A stretch of 64,000 nt of DNA from Isoetes taiwanensis. Lineage: Eukaryota; Streptophyta; Lycopodiopsida; Isoetales; Isoetaceae. Position numbers and translations under genes: made by a program. The notes beneath the pieces were generated by a model that saw nothing but the letters and a program-made list of their open reading frames with translations, was not told the origin of the DNA and made no database searches. Shown piece by piece: positions 35,893-48,048 of the stretch. Within the stretch, counting starts at the first letter, position 1, and each line of letters begins with the position of its first letter. The DNA lies in the NCBI GenBank assembly GCA_021234155.1, contig JAJEKV010000051.1, forward strand, positions 7,102,761 to 7,166,760. Direction: 5' to 3'.

Positions 35893-36126
35893 AACTCTGG
35901 TCAAACTGCGCCAAAGGCCTCTGCGTCGCGAACACACGCCCCTTTCGCGCGAATGGACCCGAGTCGCTTGAACTCTGGTCAAATCGCGCCAAAGGCCTCT
36001 GCGTCGTAAATGCAGGCCCCTTTCGCGCGAATGGACCTGAGTCGCTTGAACTCTGGTCAAACCGCGCCAAAGGCCTCTGTGTCGCGAACACAGGCCCTTT
36101 TCGCACGAATGGACTCGAGTCGCTTG
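35893..36126. repeat. GC-rich minisatellite, three 78-bp units
   Basis: Units start at 35893, 35971 and 36049, each with GCGCCAAAGGCCTCTG, TTTCGCGCGAATGGAC and GAGTCGCTTGAA. A fourth diverged unit lies at 36262-36340. The period is a multiple of three, which is why long ORFs appear; they are not genes. Confidence 0.92.
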
Positions 36127-36620
36127 AATTAAGGCATAATTGACCCAAATTTTGTATTGGAAGATGTTAGAATGCTGAGAAATACAGCGTAGCACTTAAT
36201 TCAGAAATACAGCGTAGCATTTAATTTTAGTTCCACGCCAATAATTGATCCACTCCGCCACTCTAATTAAACCGCGCCAAAGGCCTCTGCGGCGCGAACG
36301 CAGACCCATTTCGCGCGAATGGACCTGGGTCACTTGAATTAAGGCATAATCGACCCAAATTTTGTGTTGGAAGATGTTAGAATGCTAAGAAATACAGTGT
36401 AGCACTAGAATGCTGAGAAATATAGCATAGTACTTAATTCAGAAATACAGCGTAGCACTAAATTTTAGTTCTGCACCAATAATTGACCCGCTTCGACGTC
36501 ATTGGCGTGAAATATAGCATAGCAGCGTAGCACTTAATTTTAGTTCCGCGCCAATTAATTCAGAAATACAGTGTAGCACTTAATTTTAATTCCGTGCCAA
36601 TAATTGACCCGCTCCGGCAT
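36127..36620. repeat. Interspersed short repeats after the minisatellite
   Basis: Words AAATACAGCGTAGCACTTAA, TTTTAGTTCCGCGCCAAT and AATTGACCCGCTCCG recur four to five times in changing order, probably a decayed higher-order repeat that includes the 78-bp unit. Confidence 0.75.
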
Positions 36621-38574
36621 AGAGTGGATAAAGGTATAAAAATAGGGTTTGTAGAGTAAGTAGACATAAATAATTGTTGTTGTGGTAGTATTAGTTGCCT
36701 TGTGCACTTTAGGGCGATCAAATAGGTCAAGAAAACCTTTGTTGCAGATCCTCGAGGCCTCGACACTGGAGCCACTCGACAACATCAGCGAGTTGAAAGC
36801 AGAAGGCAATCTTATGGAGGAAACTTCAGCAAATCAAAGGCCAAGATGGTGTACAGGGAAGCCCCACAAATAATAAAGGGGAGCCTACAGGGAAGACAAT
36901 TGCGACATCAAAAATAGACACAATGGTTGCCAAGAGGGCTATGCAACACCCAATAGGCATCATGGCACTTACAAATTGATCACATTAGGGGAGGAATATC
37001 TCCTAGTCAAGGATATCCTCCAAGTGCCATATTGTCTCGAGGAAGGGCCCGACATCGATGACTAATGCCAGAGCTATGCCACCAACAAGTAGACGACTTC
37101 ATCGACTCATGACATCAAGAATTCTAAGGGATGAGACTGGACATACCTCCTAGAAAGGGCAACTATCGCAGATATACAGGCCATAGTAGTATCAGATTTA
37201 GACTTCAAGCAAAGATGCTTTGGCTAAGGAGGTATTACAAGCCAGCAAGGGTGGGCTGCTCAGGAATAGGAATATGGTGAGACTGCAACAAACTTCTTCC
37301 TCATCAACCCCGATACTTCAGAGCAGCTATATCAACATCGACGGCACTATCTCAAGATCATGATGATCTTCGATCTTCCATTTTAGATATTGGAGGTCAA
37401 ACACCATCAAGAAGAGGCACCATGGGGGACCAAATACCAGCATTACTAACTGATCAGTCAAGATTATAGTCCCTGCACATGGATGCAAATAAACTTCTCT
37501 TAGGAAGAGTAGTTGCACAGTTATAAGTGATAAAGCACTCAACATTGTCATCGGCCTTATAACAACAGCATGTGACCGCCAAGACGAAGAATCGAATCAA
37601 CAAAGTCAACATAACAACATAATTCAGGAGTTAAAAGAATCATCCACAAATCTCGTAACCTTTAATCGACATGAAAGATTCTACACAGTGGTGAACATTA
37701 CCTTCAAGCATTTGGGATGTGACACCGAGCCTTATGTCGCCCATTACATCATCAAGTCCACTAATATGGATAACTTTAATGAAGGTAGTCAACATCAACA
37801 TTAAGGACGAGCAGAGTCAGAATATGTTCGACAAACATAAATGATTATACAACAACTCCAAGGAGATTAGATTTTTCAACAAATTATGGATCATCGCCTT
37901 GCTACTCCAACGACTAATGACTACACCAGCTTTAAGCAAGCTAGAGGACCTATCAGATAGTTGAATCTCTTGGAATTATGGGTGATAACATCCACGATGG
38001 GATTGGGACGAACTTTTGAGTAGATTTTTTTTCTTTTAGAAAGGATGGACCTAAGAATTAAGCAAAGCTTCAAGGATTGGGAAGAAACACGTATGGAGTA
38101 CTAAAACTATATACATTGCTGACAGATATCCAACATATTGGAACCTCTTCGTGAGCTTGATCACCTCGCTAAGAAGAATTCAATAATAGGATAACCATCG
38201 ACCATGTATACGACGAGTACCTCCACAGCATAAGGAATCATCCGACCAAATGAAAGGAAGCAATCTAATAAGTCCGGCCAACTTCTTAGATGACACCAAC
38301 TCAAATGTGGGACTATTTCAAGAGGGCAATAATTAAGAAAGGGGAGATCCTAGAGTATAGATTAGATCTAAAACAATAATAGTTATTTAATTACATAGTT
38401 TTTTATGTGTGCCCAAAGGAAAGGTCATGCTTATTAAACTTGTGGCCGTTGGATTTATGTAAGTAATTCTTTAACTTGTAACCTTGCACCTCCTAGATAG
38501 CGGACATCTTTAAGAGCAAGACTCTTAAGTCTAAATCTAGGCCAGTAAGTATGGCAAGGCCGAGTAATTAGTAG

Positions 38575-38697
38575 CACCAAAGGAACAAGAGTCAAGTTCG
38601 ACATCAACCTTAAGCGGGGCAAAGTAGAGCATCGCCACCAAAGGACAAGAGTCAAGTTCTACATCAACCTTAAGCGGAGAAAAGTAGAGCATCGGCG
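38575..38697 (+). repeat. 61-bp tandem duplication in the gypsy protease region
   Basis: CACCAAAGGA(A)CAAGAGTCAA through AAAGTAGAGCATCG is doubled just before the protease motif. Confidence 0.85.
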
Positions 38698-40520
38698 CTA
38701 ACTTATGTACATTGGCAAGTATGATCTCATAATAGGCATGGAATATTAAAGCCGACTAAGGCAATAATTGATTATCATAAGCAAGAGATGTTTATCCCAG
38801 CACCAAAGGGCAAATACCTTATAATTAAAGTTAAGGAAGTAATTTCAATCGCGCAACGCATGTCAGTGAAGCAATTACTTAAGTGCATCATGAGAAATGA
38901 TATCGTACATATTTAAGCTACAAGTCATCGACCCCGACCATAAGAGTAAGAAGGAAGATGATACATCGAAACAGTTGCCTTGGCCAATTTCTAAGTTAAT
39001 CAAGAAGTCCCATGATATGAAGAGAGCTTTTGTCCTATAGAGGCATAGAGTCTGAAATCACTCTTGCACCAGATGCAGAGCCGACCAGCAAGGCTCTCTA
39101 TAGAATGAGAACTTTTGAGCTAGCAGAGCTCAAGAAGTAGTTGTAAGAGTTGATCGACTTGGGGATCCTTTCGGCCAGGATGGAAGTCTAAAGATGTATA
39201 TCAACCATTGGCAGCTCAACAAGCAAACGACATAATGGATCACCCCCAAGGAGCCAGATTCTTCTACAAAATCAACTTAAAGACGGGCAATCATCAAATA
39301 AGGATGAAGGGGGAAGATATTTATAAGACTCTTCAGAATACGGTATGGGCACTATGAGTTCACAGTAATGCTCTGAGTCTATCGAATGCTTCACCGACTT
39401 TTATGCACTTGAGGAACGACATCTTTGAAGATTTGTCGAATGAGTTCATCATCAATTTTTTCTTCGACAACATCGTGATCTTCAGCAAATCAATGGAAGA
39501 GCATGCAGGGCATTCGAGGAAAGCCTTGGAGATGCTAAGACGTCGCCACTTATTGGCAAGCTTTTGAAGTATCATTTTACAATGCCATCTCCACTTCGGC
39601 AAGCAGATTCGGCAAGAAGATAGAAGAAGCCATCTCCTCTAACATAGAGTTCAAGCACATATGGGCTAGTCTTTGCAAGAGCGCAAGGACGGATTAAGAA
39701 AGAGAAACCTTCAAACATTTTAAAAAGGAAGGCAATCTTTAATATCAAAGAACAACTATGCGTACTTAAAGCATCAGGAGTAAGGAAAATCTTCCATGAC
39801 ACGTATAATAGCCCTACTTCCGGCCATGCAGAATCTATAAAGGCTTACTTCAAGATTAGAAGTAACTACTTCTGGCATGACATGAAGAAGCATATAGTCA
39901 GGTATATCCAAGAATGTCAGTTGTGTCAGCAGACAAAGGCAGAACAACTTCGAATTCCAGGAGTTTTGGAACCTTGGGGCCAGACGCCACATGGTTTTCA
40001 TAGTGGGCTTTCCAAGGACAACAAGGAGCTTTGATGCCTCGATGGTGGTGGTAGATAAGTTATTAAAAGGGCACATTCTTGCCACACCACACCACAGGCA
40101 TAACTTTGGATCTAGTCGTGTTGTCTACATAAGAGTTTTTTTAGGCTGCATGGAATGCACATGGCGATCAACACCAATAGAGACCCGAAGTTCTTCAGTG
40201 CCTTTTAGCAAGGCTTCTTCAACACGATCTACACCAACTTGTGGATGAGTTTTGCTTTTCATTCGCAATCAATGGGCAAATGGAGCGCACCAACAAAATT
40301 TTGGAGACGCGTTTAGAAGCTATGTCGGAACAAGCAATCCAAATGGGCCGATCATATCCATCTGGTCGAGTTATGTACAATAATACGAAGCATGTCATCG
40401 AATATATCTCCTCCATGATCAGTTACAGTTATTTATGTGGCATAATGTAGTGCCCAAGGTGGAAGTTTTTCAACAACGACAGTAGATATGCAGCAGCTTG
40501 TGGTAGAAGTACGAGATAGA

Positions 40521-40637
40521 CATCAGAAGAGTCTAGCAGATAGAGTCTAGCTTGTGGCACATCAGAAGAGTCTAGCAGATAGAGTCTAGCTTATGGCACA
40601 TCAGAAGGGTTTAGCAGATAGACATAAAACTCCTCGA
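40521..40637 (+). repeat. 39-bp in-frame triplication in the integrase C-terminal region
   Basis: Three units start at 40521, 40560 and 40599 (CATCAGAAGAGTCTAGCAGA). Each encodes HQKSLADR, the conserved step before the GDKVxL-like strand that leads to the chromodomain. Confidence 0.88.
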
Positions 40638-41116
40638 GAGTTTGTTCTGGGAGATAAAGATTGGCTCAAGTAAAGGTCAAGCAAGTGAAGCTTCGTACCA
40701 GCAATTGTAAGTAGCTTGCTCCAAGGTGGGCGGGACCTTTCAAGATTTTGGAGCGAGTAGGGAGTCAAACCTACAAGCTCGACTTGCCTGCACATCTTAA
40801 AGTCCACAAGATCTTCCATGTGAGCCTGTTGAAGAGGCACACTCCAAACCCGGAGGAGGTTTTGGAAACTCTAACTTTGTTGGAGATGACGGAGGAACAA
40901 ATTGAAATAGTGCTCGAGTTAATCCTCGACAAGGCATTCAAGAAGACAAAAAGGTCCCAATTCCTCCAATATTTGGTCAAGTGGAAGCACTTACCTGGAA
41001 AAGACACAACTTGGGTATTGAAGCAGGATCTAGAAAAGCAATACCTGGACTTTATGAAGGAGTTCGACGGCCGAGTCATCTCCGAGCTGGTTGACGCCGA
41101 CTTGCCAAGTGCTTAG

Positions 41117-41812
41117 CTAAGTTGTAGTCTTAGTATAGCAGTAGTAAGGCATATGCATTCGGCTAGTAGAGTATATATGCCAAAGTCTTGGAAGTGTAGG
41201 CGATGATGAGATACGCTCTAAAGGCATTCTCTAGTCCAGCACGCATCAAGAGTGCGCATGACCAGGAGGGTCATGTGAGAGGAAGAGCAGCATGGTGGGT
41301 GATCATGAGACCATCATTCGGATGATCTCTACGCCACGATGCAGGGCACGCACATCTAACCATAGGGGGATCATGGTGAGGTATGAGTGATCATGCGCGA
41401 TGATGGGATCGTGAGACGTTCCCTAGCTTAAACCCTTAGGGGCATGAGGCACTGTGGGTGTACTCGATCAAGGGAATCATGTACAAGGTACAAGGTAGCA
41501 CCCGATCATGGGCAACGATAGGATCATCTTAAATGGTCCTTAAACTCAAATCCTTATGGGGCCATGATCGAGTGCAAGATAGTAGGATAACTTTGAGCTA
41601 GTAGTTCGGCTCAAGGACGTATTTAGGGGGGTGGTCCCCTAAAACCACAAACTTATTAACTTAAATAACGTAATGTGCTACTTGTGCAAGCCAGTGAAGG
41701 GAAGCATGGAGGAGGGAGCACATTACGAGAAGACAGGAGTCATAGATTTTAGACTTAACATGAACTCCTAAATTTGTTGTAATAATATTATATGTGTATA
41801 TTTTTATAATAA
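41117..41812. other. 3' region of the gypsy element or LTR
   Basis: Direct continuation of the pol gene. Words GATCATG, GTACAAGGTA and CTTAGGGGC/CTTATGGGGC recur, suggesting duplicated LTR-type sequence. No ORF. Confidence 0.4.
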
Positions 41813-41841
41813 CTAGAAACGTGTGCCCGGCGATGCCGGGC
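41813..41841 (-). mobile_element. Helitron-type 3' terminus, copy 1
   Basis: On the minus strand: GCCCGGC-ATC-GCCGGGC, 8 bases, then CTAG followed by T. A GC-rich 7-bp hairpin about 8-10 bases before CTRR-T is the canonical Helitron 3' end. The element body would extend to higher coordinates. Confidence 0.65.
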
Positions 41842-42307
41842 ATTAATCATGGACGTGTGAAGGCATTTATGTGCGTTAGTCGCGGTCATGTCGTGAACGT
41901 GTGCAATGCATTTAAGGCAATATATGTTTAGATGCAATAGACACATATAGATAGGGAACAAACTTTAGCTTTAAAGTGTATACAGGTGAAGCTCATTTGC
42001 GAAGCTGACAGATATAGAAGCTCCTCTCATCGTGCCTACGTTGGCGAACATGAATGTGTAAACATGCTCTGATATCATGTCCCACACTTGCAACTCGGAT
42101 CTACCAACAACAATATTATACTTGGTTAGAAACTCGGAAAGCTCATAATCATCAACTGCGTCGTGTGGGATCGATGTCCAAGCCTTGGACCGTCTCCCAT
42201 CACAAACACCAAGATGCCTCCTAACTTAAAGCAAGTTCTCCTGCATGTATATTTAGAGGGGAACTTTTTGTTACTCCAACATAGCAATATGCCAGCGTGT
42301 GTATGAA

Positions 42308-42553
42308 CTACCGCGTAGTTGCATCACTCCAAACTATTTTCCAAAATTCAACCTTCTCCTTATTCTTTGCTTGGGTTGGTGGTGCATCTCCATCATCATC
42401 TTGGAATGCCTCTGCATGCCTTAGGTTCATCCTCCTCATGCTAACACGTGCACCAATACTACTTGGTTCTTCATGAGGCACACTTGCAATAGGATTTAAA
42501 TGCAATACCACTTTCAGTGCATCACTATTTGCAACAATACCCTCACTCTGCAT
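42308..42553 (-). CDS. Short unknown ORF inside the Helitron-like segment
   Basis: 81 codons (VPHEEPSSIGARVSMRRMNL and flanks), hydrophilic and acidic in the middle (QDDDGDAPP). It lies on the same strand as, and upstream of, terminus copy 1, so it may be captured or element-borne. No family recognised. Confidence 0.25.
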   Translation of the reverse strand: MQSEGIVANSDALKVVLHLNPIASVPHEEPSSIGARVSMRRMNLRHAEAFQDDDGDAPPTQAKNKEKVEFWKIVWSDATTR

Positions 42554-42850
42554 GGGAATAGTGGCCTACACTACGTCTCCAAGTCCATAAAGTTTATTTT
42601 ATTTTACTTTATTTTATTTTATTTTTGTCAATAGCTCACAATTGTGCAGTTACGCACTCGTATGGATGCAAAGATTATCTATTTATTGCCCAGCTATGTT
42701 GTCTAAATTAAAATGCACTTTATAGATAATTCTACATAGGTGCGTGAAATGTTGACGCATGGTCTATAACATAGTACCCTGCCTGAATCTACCTCCTTCA
42801 ATACATATATGCCAGCTCAAACTTCTATTGAGTTATCCTAATCAAACATA

Positions 42851-42880
42851 AGTAGAAATGTGTGCCCGGCAATACTGGGC
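42851..42880 (-). mobile_element. Helitron-type 3' terminus, copy 2 (decayed)
   Basis: Same layout as copy 1, GTGTGCCCGGCAATACTGGGC on the plus strand, with a mispaired inner stem and CTAC in place of CTAG. Confidence 0.5.
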
Positions 42881-43690
42881 ATTAGTCGTTGAAGTGTGGA
42901 AGGGGCGATCATGTTGTGTGGTTGTTTTTGTGCATTGTGGATGTCTCAAACTTGTAGTAAAAAGGTGCTCGATAATCTTGGACATTAAAGAGACAAACAT
43001 CGATGGGCATGTGATTTGATAGGACTTAATACTATTTCTTTTGTGTTGTTTATTGCACTTGATGACATATTGTATAAGCTTAATTAACTTAGGGGAAATA
43101 ACTTATATTCAATTGCATCAAGTTAATAGGACATTGGTTATGCTTAGAAATCCTTCCTGATAAAGGAGAACTTGACAATAACCCTGTCAACCCTTTGATA
43201 CCTTCTTCATGTTTGAAAGCTTTTGATGCATACTCATAACATCCATCTTTTCTCCATTCTCCATGTGTTAGTTGTGTCTGGGACCTGGGTTCGATAGTTC
43301 CTTAAAAATTCCATTGGTTGAGGAGGGGTGTGATGAAAAAATGGTAAAGGGTTATTGTTGGAAAATTATGAGCAAGAAAACATGGATGTATTTGCCCTTG
43401 CTCTATAATTTCACATATTTTGTGCAAATTCTATGTTGGTAGTAGAGTGTGTGAATAGGAAACTGTAATCGCTTGAATGTCCCATAATGAAGAACGAAAT
43501 TATTAAAAACTCGCAACCTTAACTTTAAATCTGTAAATTTTGTACAATAATTGTTGCGTATCGGTTAATCCGAGCTAGATCTCTTCTATATCATTCAATG
43601 ACTTGCGGCTTTGTCATCTTCTGCAGAATATCATATTACCATATATAATTGCCTCCTCAATTCCAAAAATCAAATTTTCTCAAGTTTTGC

Positions 43691-43721
43691 AAGAAACGTA
43701 TGCCCAACGATGCTAGCCATT
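43691..43721 (-). mobile_element. Helitron-type 3' terminus, copy 3 (more decayed)
   Basis: AAACGTATGCCCAACGATGC and following TAGCC keep the positions of the hairpin arms but pair poorly; the end reads CTTG. Spacing from copy 2 is 0.85 kb and from copy 2 to copy 1 is 1.04 kb. Confidence 0.4.
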
Positions 43722-45532
43722 AGTTGTGTACATGTGGCATGTCTATAGATGGAACAAAGTATAAAGATGTTTAGTTTGAATGATTCACGTTGAAATGGGA
43801 CAGTTCATTCAATTGCATCCACCTCAAGCTCATAAATGACTTCCCTATTATGTGCAATGTTAAATGCCTTATCTCACATGGTTAAAATGGGTGTTCAACC
43901 GAAACGTTGTTGTACATCATTAGTAAAAGGTGGGGAATAAAAAGAGAGAGATTTGTAGATTCGAAGTCATGTTTGAATTAATGGTGCACCTAAGAAGACT
44001 ATAATGCTTACTCTAAAGGAAGGTAGGATGACAATGTAAAAGAAGATAGTAAAAGGCTAAAACTATTTAGCAATGCGTAAAAGCAAATAAATTGCATGTG
44101 GTCATCATTTAATATGAGGGTTAGAACATTTGCAACATTTTTGAACCTTATGGTTATCATGAGGAAAGTTGTGATCAATATGCAATTTTAGGAGGAAGAT
44201 ATTGAACTAATGACCTTATGGCAATTGTTGAGCTTATAACATGTCTTCTAAATGCAATTTAAAAATTACATAGACTTAATATAGCTTTGTATGTCTCAAA
44301 GGGAGGGAAACCCAAGGTATCAAAATAACACCATTGTCTGCCTATAAAAACACATACTCAAGCTCTATATTTGCCAGTTTTTCAAATCTTTAGAAACAAC
44401 AGCTTGCGCCTTGGCAGGGGATTTCACTGCAAGCTGCACAAATTCACAATACATAAAGAGTGCTCATTGGCAAATATTAAAAAAGAAAAAGCAATTCATC
44501 ATCTGAGCTGTCTTCAAAATTCTTCTGAACTTTGTCAAGTTTTTGCCCATTAAACAGCAACTTACAGGTGTTTTAGCTTGAGCTGATACTTTTGCTTTGT
44601 GTTTTTGCAGCAAGCTATACAAATTCAAGGCTAAATTACAATACAAACAATTTGGGCTCCAAACACTATACAGTGGATGATGCCTTTACTTGCTCAGCAA
44701 CTGCTTAGACAGAAAGACATTTTTACTAATGCTTTAAAGTCATGGATAATTCATCTGGTGAAGTAAAAATGTGTTGGGAATCTGTAGTATGTAGAGCAAC
44801 TTAATATCAGAAGGTAGAGCAACTTAATATCAGAAGCATGTGCCATGATCTAGAATGTAACAAAGTCAAACTAATACTCAGATGGCAAATGCTAAAATTT
44901 ATGGCAAATGCTAAAAAAGAAACTACATCCAACAAAGAAATTGAGCATCTAAATGACTCATACAATAAGTAGTAATCATGGCTCAGCTCATCATATGAGA
45001 TGCATCTCCCATTTCAATTTTGCTACAATCGTGAATGGATCTGCACAACGTTTTCAAGCTGTTATAATGCATTCCTGCAATCACAAATTAATCACAACAA
45101 ACACATAACCTAAATGACATCAAAAAGACAAATTCTTATGCAGACCATTGCAGACCCAAAATATGTGATGACAGATTTATTAATCTTAGAACTCTTGTAG
45201 AAACACTTGCTTACCTTGGTCACAGGCAACACTAAGAATTTCATGCAGCCCGTTACAGTTTAGCTCTAATTTGTCCCTTAGCTTCTGAAGTGCTACTTTC
45301 TTCACTACATTACTAATCAAGAGAATTATCATTTTTTTAGTACCTCTTAGCACAGCACATTCACCAGCACAGCCAAACAGCTAGTTTTGACCAGTCCTGC
45401 TTTCTGCAAGGCTGCACAAGTAGCAAGCGCTTTAAAAAGAAAAAAAGAAAGGCATGGGTATCACATCTTATTTGCAAAATCCATTGTGATCTTCCGTTGC
45501 ATTGCATGAGTGGCAAAGAAGCTTCCATAAAT
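43722..45532. other. Intergenic, minor duplications
   Basis: GTAGAGCAACTTAATATCAG is doubled in tandem at 44792-44836. No gene supported. Confidence 0.5.
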
Positions 45533-45807
45533 GGGTGAAAGCATGTTAGGGCCTACATAAAAAATTACCAAAAAGGTACTTTTCTGTGTACTTCTGTGCA
45601 AGTACATAATTGTATTTTAAAGTACCTAGATTACAAGATTAACTAAAAGAAATTGTGTTATGTTCAAGAGTAGTAGTACATACATGTTGTAAGGTACTTT
45701 GTGATGTCAAGAAGATGTTAAGAACTCAAATATATCATCATCTTTGACTACCCAGAGTATTTTCCAGGTAGTTTCCAAAACATGTAGGCCCTAACATGCT
45801 CTTACCC
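45533..45807. mobile_element. 275-bp MITE with terminal inverted repeats
   Basis: Left end GGGTGAAAGCATGTTAGGGC and right end (read inverted) GGGTAAGAGCATGTTAGGGC continue to CTACAT. That gives about 26 bp of TIR with two mismatches, 18 bp of it perfect. AAAT flanks both sides as a possible target duplication. No coding capacity. Superfamily not assigned. Confidence 0.8.
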
Positions 45808-46162
45808 AAATCCATATACCAATCTCATGCCACAACAATTGCTCACTCCAAACATGAATCAATAAGTTGTTCTTCTATAAGTTTTTCTATAAGTTGTTGG
45901 GGAAGGCCTCGTACTATCTGCAGAAGCTGACTTCAAATTTGGGGGTACTCTGGCACTCTAGCCGAGACGGGTCTCCATAGATATGTCTGATTCGTAAAGA
46001 AGCTATGGCAGATTCATTCCATTGCTTTTGAAAGCAGGGCCTTAAAAATTCGAAATATTCCTCTGTCAAGCCGCATGATTCCACATTGAATAACCTATTT
46101 CAAAACATAAAATATTAGTGGGAAAAGCCCATCAGGAAGCCATAAAATGCCCCACCTCATGC

Positions 46163-47147
46163 TCTAAAACCTAGATCTGCATATTATTTTTCATGTAATG
46201 GTCAATCACCTATCTTAGTTGTACTATCGCAGCACAACTATATATTTTATGGTCAAAAGTACTTGGATAAAATGCAAAGACAGACATTCAACTTTTCATG
46301 TAGATGCACATATAAAATAATAAATATAGATAGATGAAGGTGCCTTTAGAGCACTGGACTATGGTAATGGATGCTAACCTGCAACACATGAAGAATATCA
46401 AAACTGCAAGCACATACTATACTGAGTTTTCAAGAGACGAATTTACTGATAAATAATATGATCCTTTCTTTGTTTCTTGAATCAAGAAATACTGCAAACT
46501 TAAGAGATGAATAAAAATAATTGGATGACATTGTAATATAGACGGGTTAGTGCATTTTACCTCTACTATCTGCATGGTTTTGCAAAGCTCTAACAATGCC
46601 TCAGATGACGCGAACCGAATAAATCTAAGAAGAGTGCATATTCAGATCCTAACCACAACCTGGCCTATTGAATAATAAAACTACCTAAAAACTGAAGCCG
46701 ATAAGCGGATAGATGGATGTACGTTAGAGCATTGGACTATGGCAACGGATCCTAACATGCAAACATATGGCGAATATCAAAACATATACTATCTCGAAGT
46801 TCCCAAGAAACAAATTAAGAAACAAATTCGATAAATAAATACGATCCTCTCTTTGCTTTTTGAGGCAAGAAATAGTGCTAAACTAAGAAATGGAGATGAA
46901 TAAGACTTGAATGAATGACATTTTAGTGCCAAATTAAGAAATAGAGATAGCGAAGCAATGCGACCTAAATAATGCAATCGCATATGATAGCAATATCCTC
47001 CTTGTAATGCAAACCAAAACTCATTCTTCTAAACCTAGATCGCATACCATTTTTCATGTAATGATCAATCACCCATCTTAGTTGTATTATAGCAAGCACA
47101 ACTATATGCTTTTACGGTCAAAGCTACCTTGACAAAATGCAAAGGCA
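46163..47147. repeat. Diverged, nested duplication
   Basis: 46163-46287 matches 47020-47147 (TTTTTCATGTAATGRTCAATC, CACAACTATAT). 46330-46533 matches 46705-46922 (GGACTATGG, GAATATCAAAAC, GATCCT, AGAAATA). Confidence 0.75.
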
Positions 47148-47550
47148 AAGAAAAAAAGTACATTGCTTTCATCCCTATCGCACAAAGCACAATACAAATA
47201 AAATGGCAAATCTTCTTTAAGAAAAAAAAAATACTGTTTTATTGTCAAAAAACTTCAACGGTCTACTTTTGGCACTACATTGGGTATTAGGCAAGCAAAC
47301 AGAGGACCCGGTGGCATGTAATAGAGCTAAGCTCTTCGCCATGTCCAATCTACTACTGGGCAATAGAGAAATAAGAAAAACGACCACCGTGCCTTCTTGA
47401 AGATTTGAAAGGAACCCATTTGCAAATAAGCGAGGGGAGCAAAAGGCCTTTTCGAATCGAGTAAATGCTGCTTGTAAGCATTTTGAACACCTCTATTGTG
47501 CCTCGAAAGAATGCCGAAATGCTCTAACCTACACCATAACCTGCAGAAAC

Positions 47551-47892
47551 ATGGAAACTCTTTTAGTTATGAGCGGGCAGAACAAAATCCCTGAGAAGAA
47601 TAAAAGAAAATACCACAGATTGGTAGAGGGGGCAAAGATACTCACCGCCATAGCTATGCCGGACTACCTTGCACAGGCTGGTTCAAAAATGCCTCCTCTA
47701 ATTGGAGAATTCAAAATCGGCATTGAATGCCCGCAACCAATGTCCCGCAAGGGGAACGCAGGGAAAACGCAAACTGAAAGGGAACGCCGCATGCGGCGTA
47801 ACATGCGGCGTTCCTTTGCACGGTTCCCAACCCCATCACAAAATAAAAAAGAAGATAGTTGCTATGACTATATGATTTTGTATAACTTATAA
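47551..47892 (+). CDS. Unrecognised ORF containing a palindrome
   Basis: 113 codons, basic, but its Arg-rich middle is simply the translated hairpin at 47781-47814. Probably not a gene. Confidence 0.12.
   Translation: METLLVMSGQNKIPEKNKRKYHRLVEGAKILTAIAMPDYLAQAGSKMPPLIGEFKIGIECPQPMSRKGNAGKTQTERERRMRRNMRRSFARFPTPSQNKKEDSCYDYMILYNL
47781..47814. repeat. Perfect 13-bp palindromic hairpin
   Basis: GGAACGCCGCATG and CATGCGGCGTTCC flank the 8-base loop CGGCGTAA, which itself repeats part of the stem. The flanks contain further GGGAACGCAGGGAAAACGC words. It may be a tiny foldback element. Confidence 0.9.
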
Positions 47893-48033
47893 ATATAGCC
47901 TTATAATTACATAATAAGTAATTAACAGAAAATTGATCATTTCATTAAAGTCAAAAATTATATGTTCATGTGTGTTTTGCAGGGTTAGTGTAGGTTCGTC
48001 ACCTTAGCGTAATGCTGAGGACATCATTATCAT

Positions 48034-48048
48034 AAGGGGGGGAGAATG
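48034..48048 (+). promoter_or_regulatory. Polypurine tract of an LTR retrotransposon
   Basis: AAGGGGGGGAGAA directly precedes a TGATGTTCC LTR start. About 50 bases upstream, AATGCTGAGGACATCATTAT resembles the usual end of gypsy pol. Confidence 0.65.

Larger units (their letters stand above)
37600..41116 (+). pseudogene. Ty3/gypsy retrotransposon polyprotein, degraded
   Basis: A chromovirus-type gag-pol in ruins. In order: a gag-like stretch near 37660-37790; a protease end with YIGKYDLIIGMEY near 38710-38750; RT approach near 39050-39160 (LAPDAEPTSKALYRM, then ELAELKK); RT core near 39340-39520 with RYGHYEFTVM and an active site reading FFDNIVIFS, where the second Asp is Asn; integrase with HHCC remains (SGHAESIKAYF, then ECQLCQQTK) near 39790-39940; NGQMERTNKILE near 40270; and at the end a chromodomain reading YLVKWKHLPGKDTTW in the intact frame 40748-41116. 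Many stops and frame changes break it and the RT residue is lost. The LTRs were not delimited. Confidence 0.85.

Noticed and set aside
35845-36195. ORFs reading through the 78-bp repeat
   Set aside because: The period is divisible by three, so open frames are expected; translation is a plain repeat.
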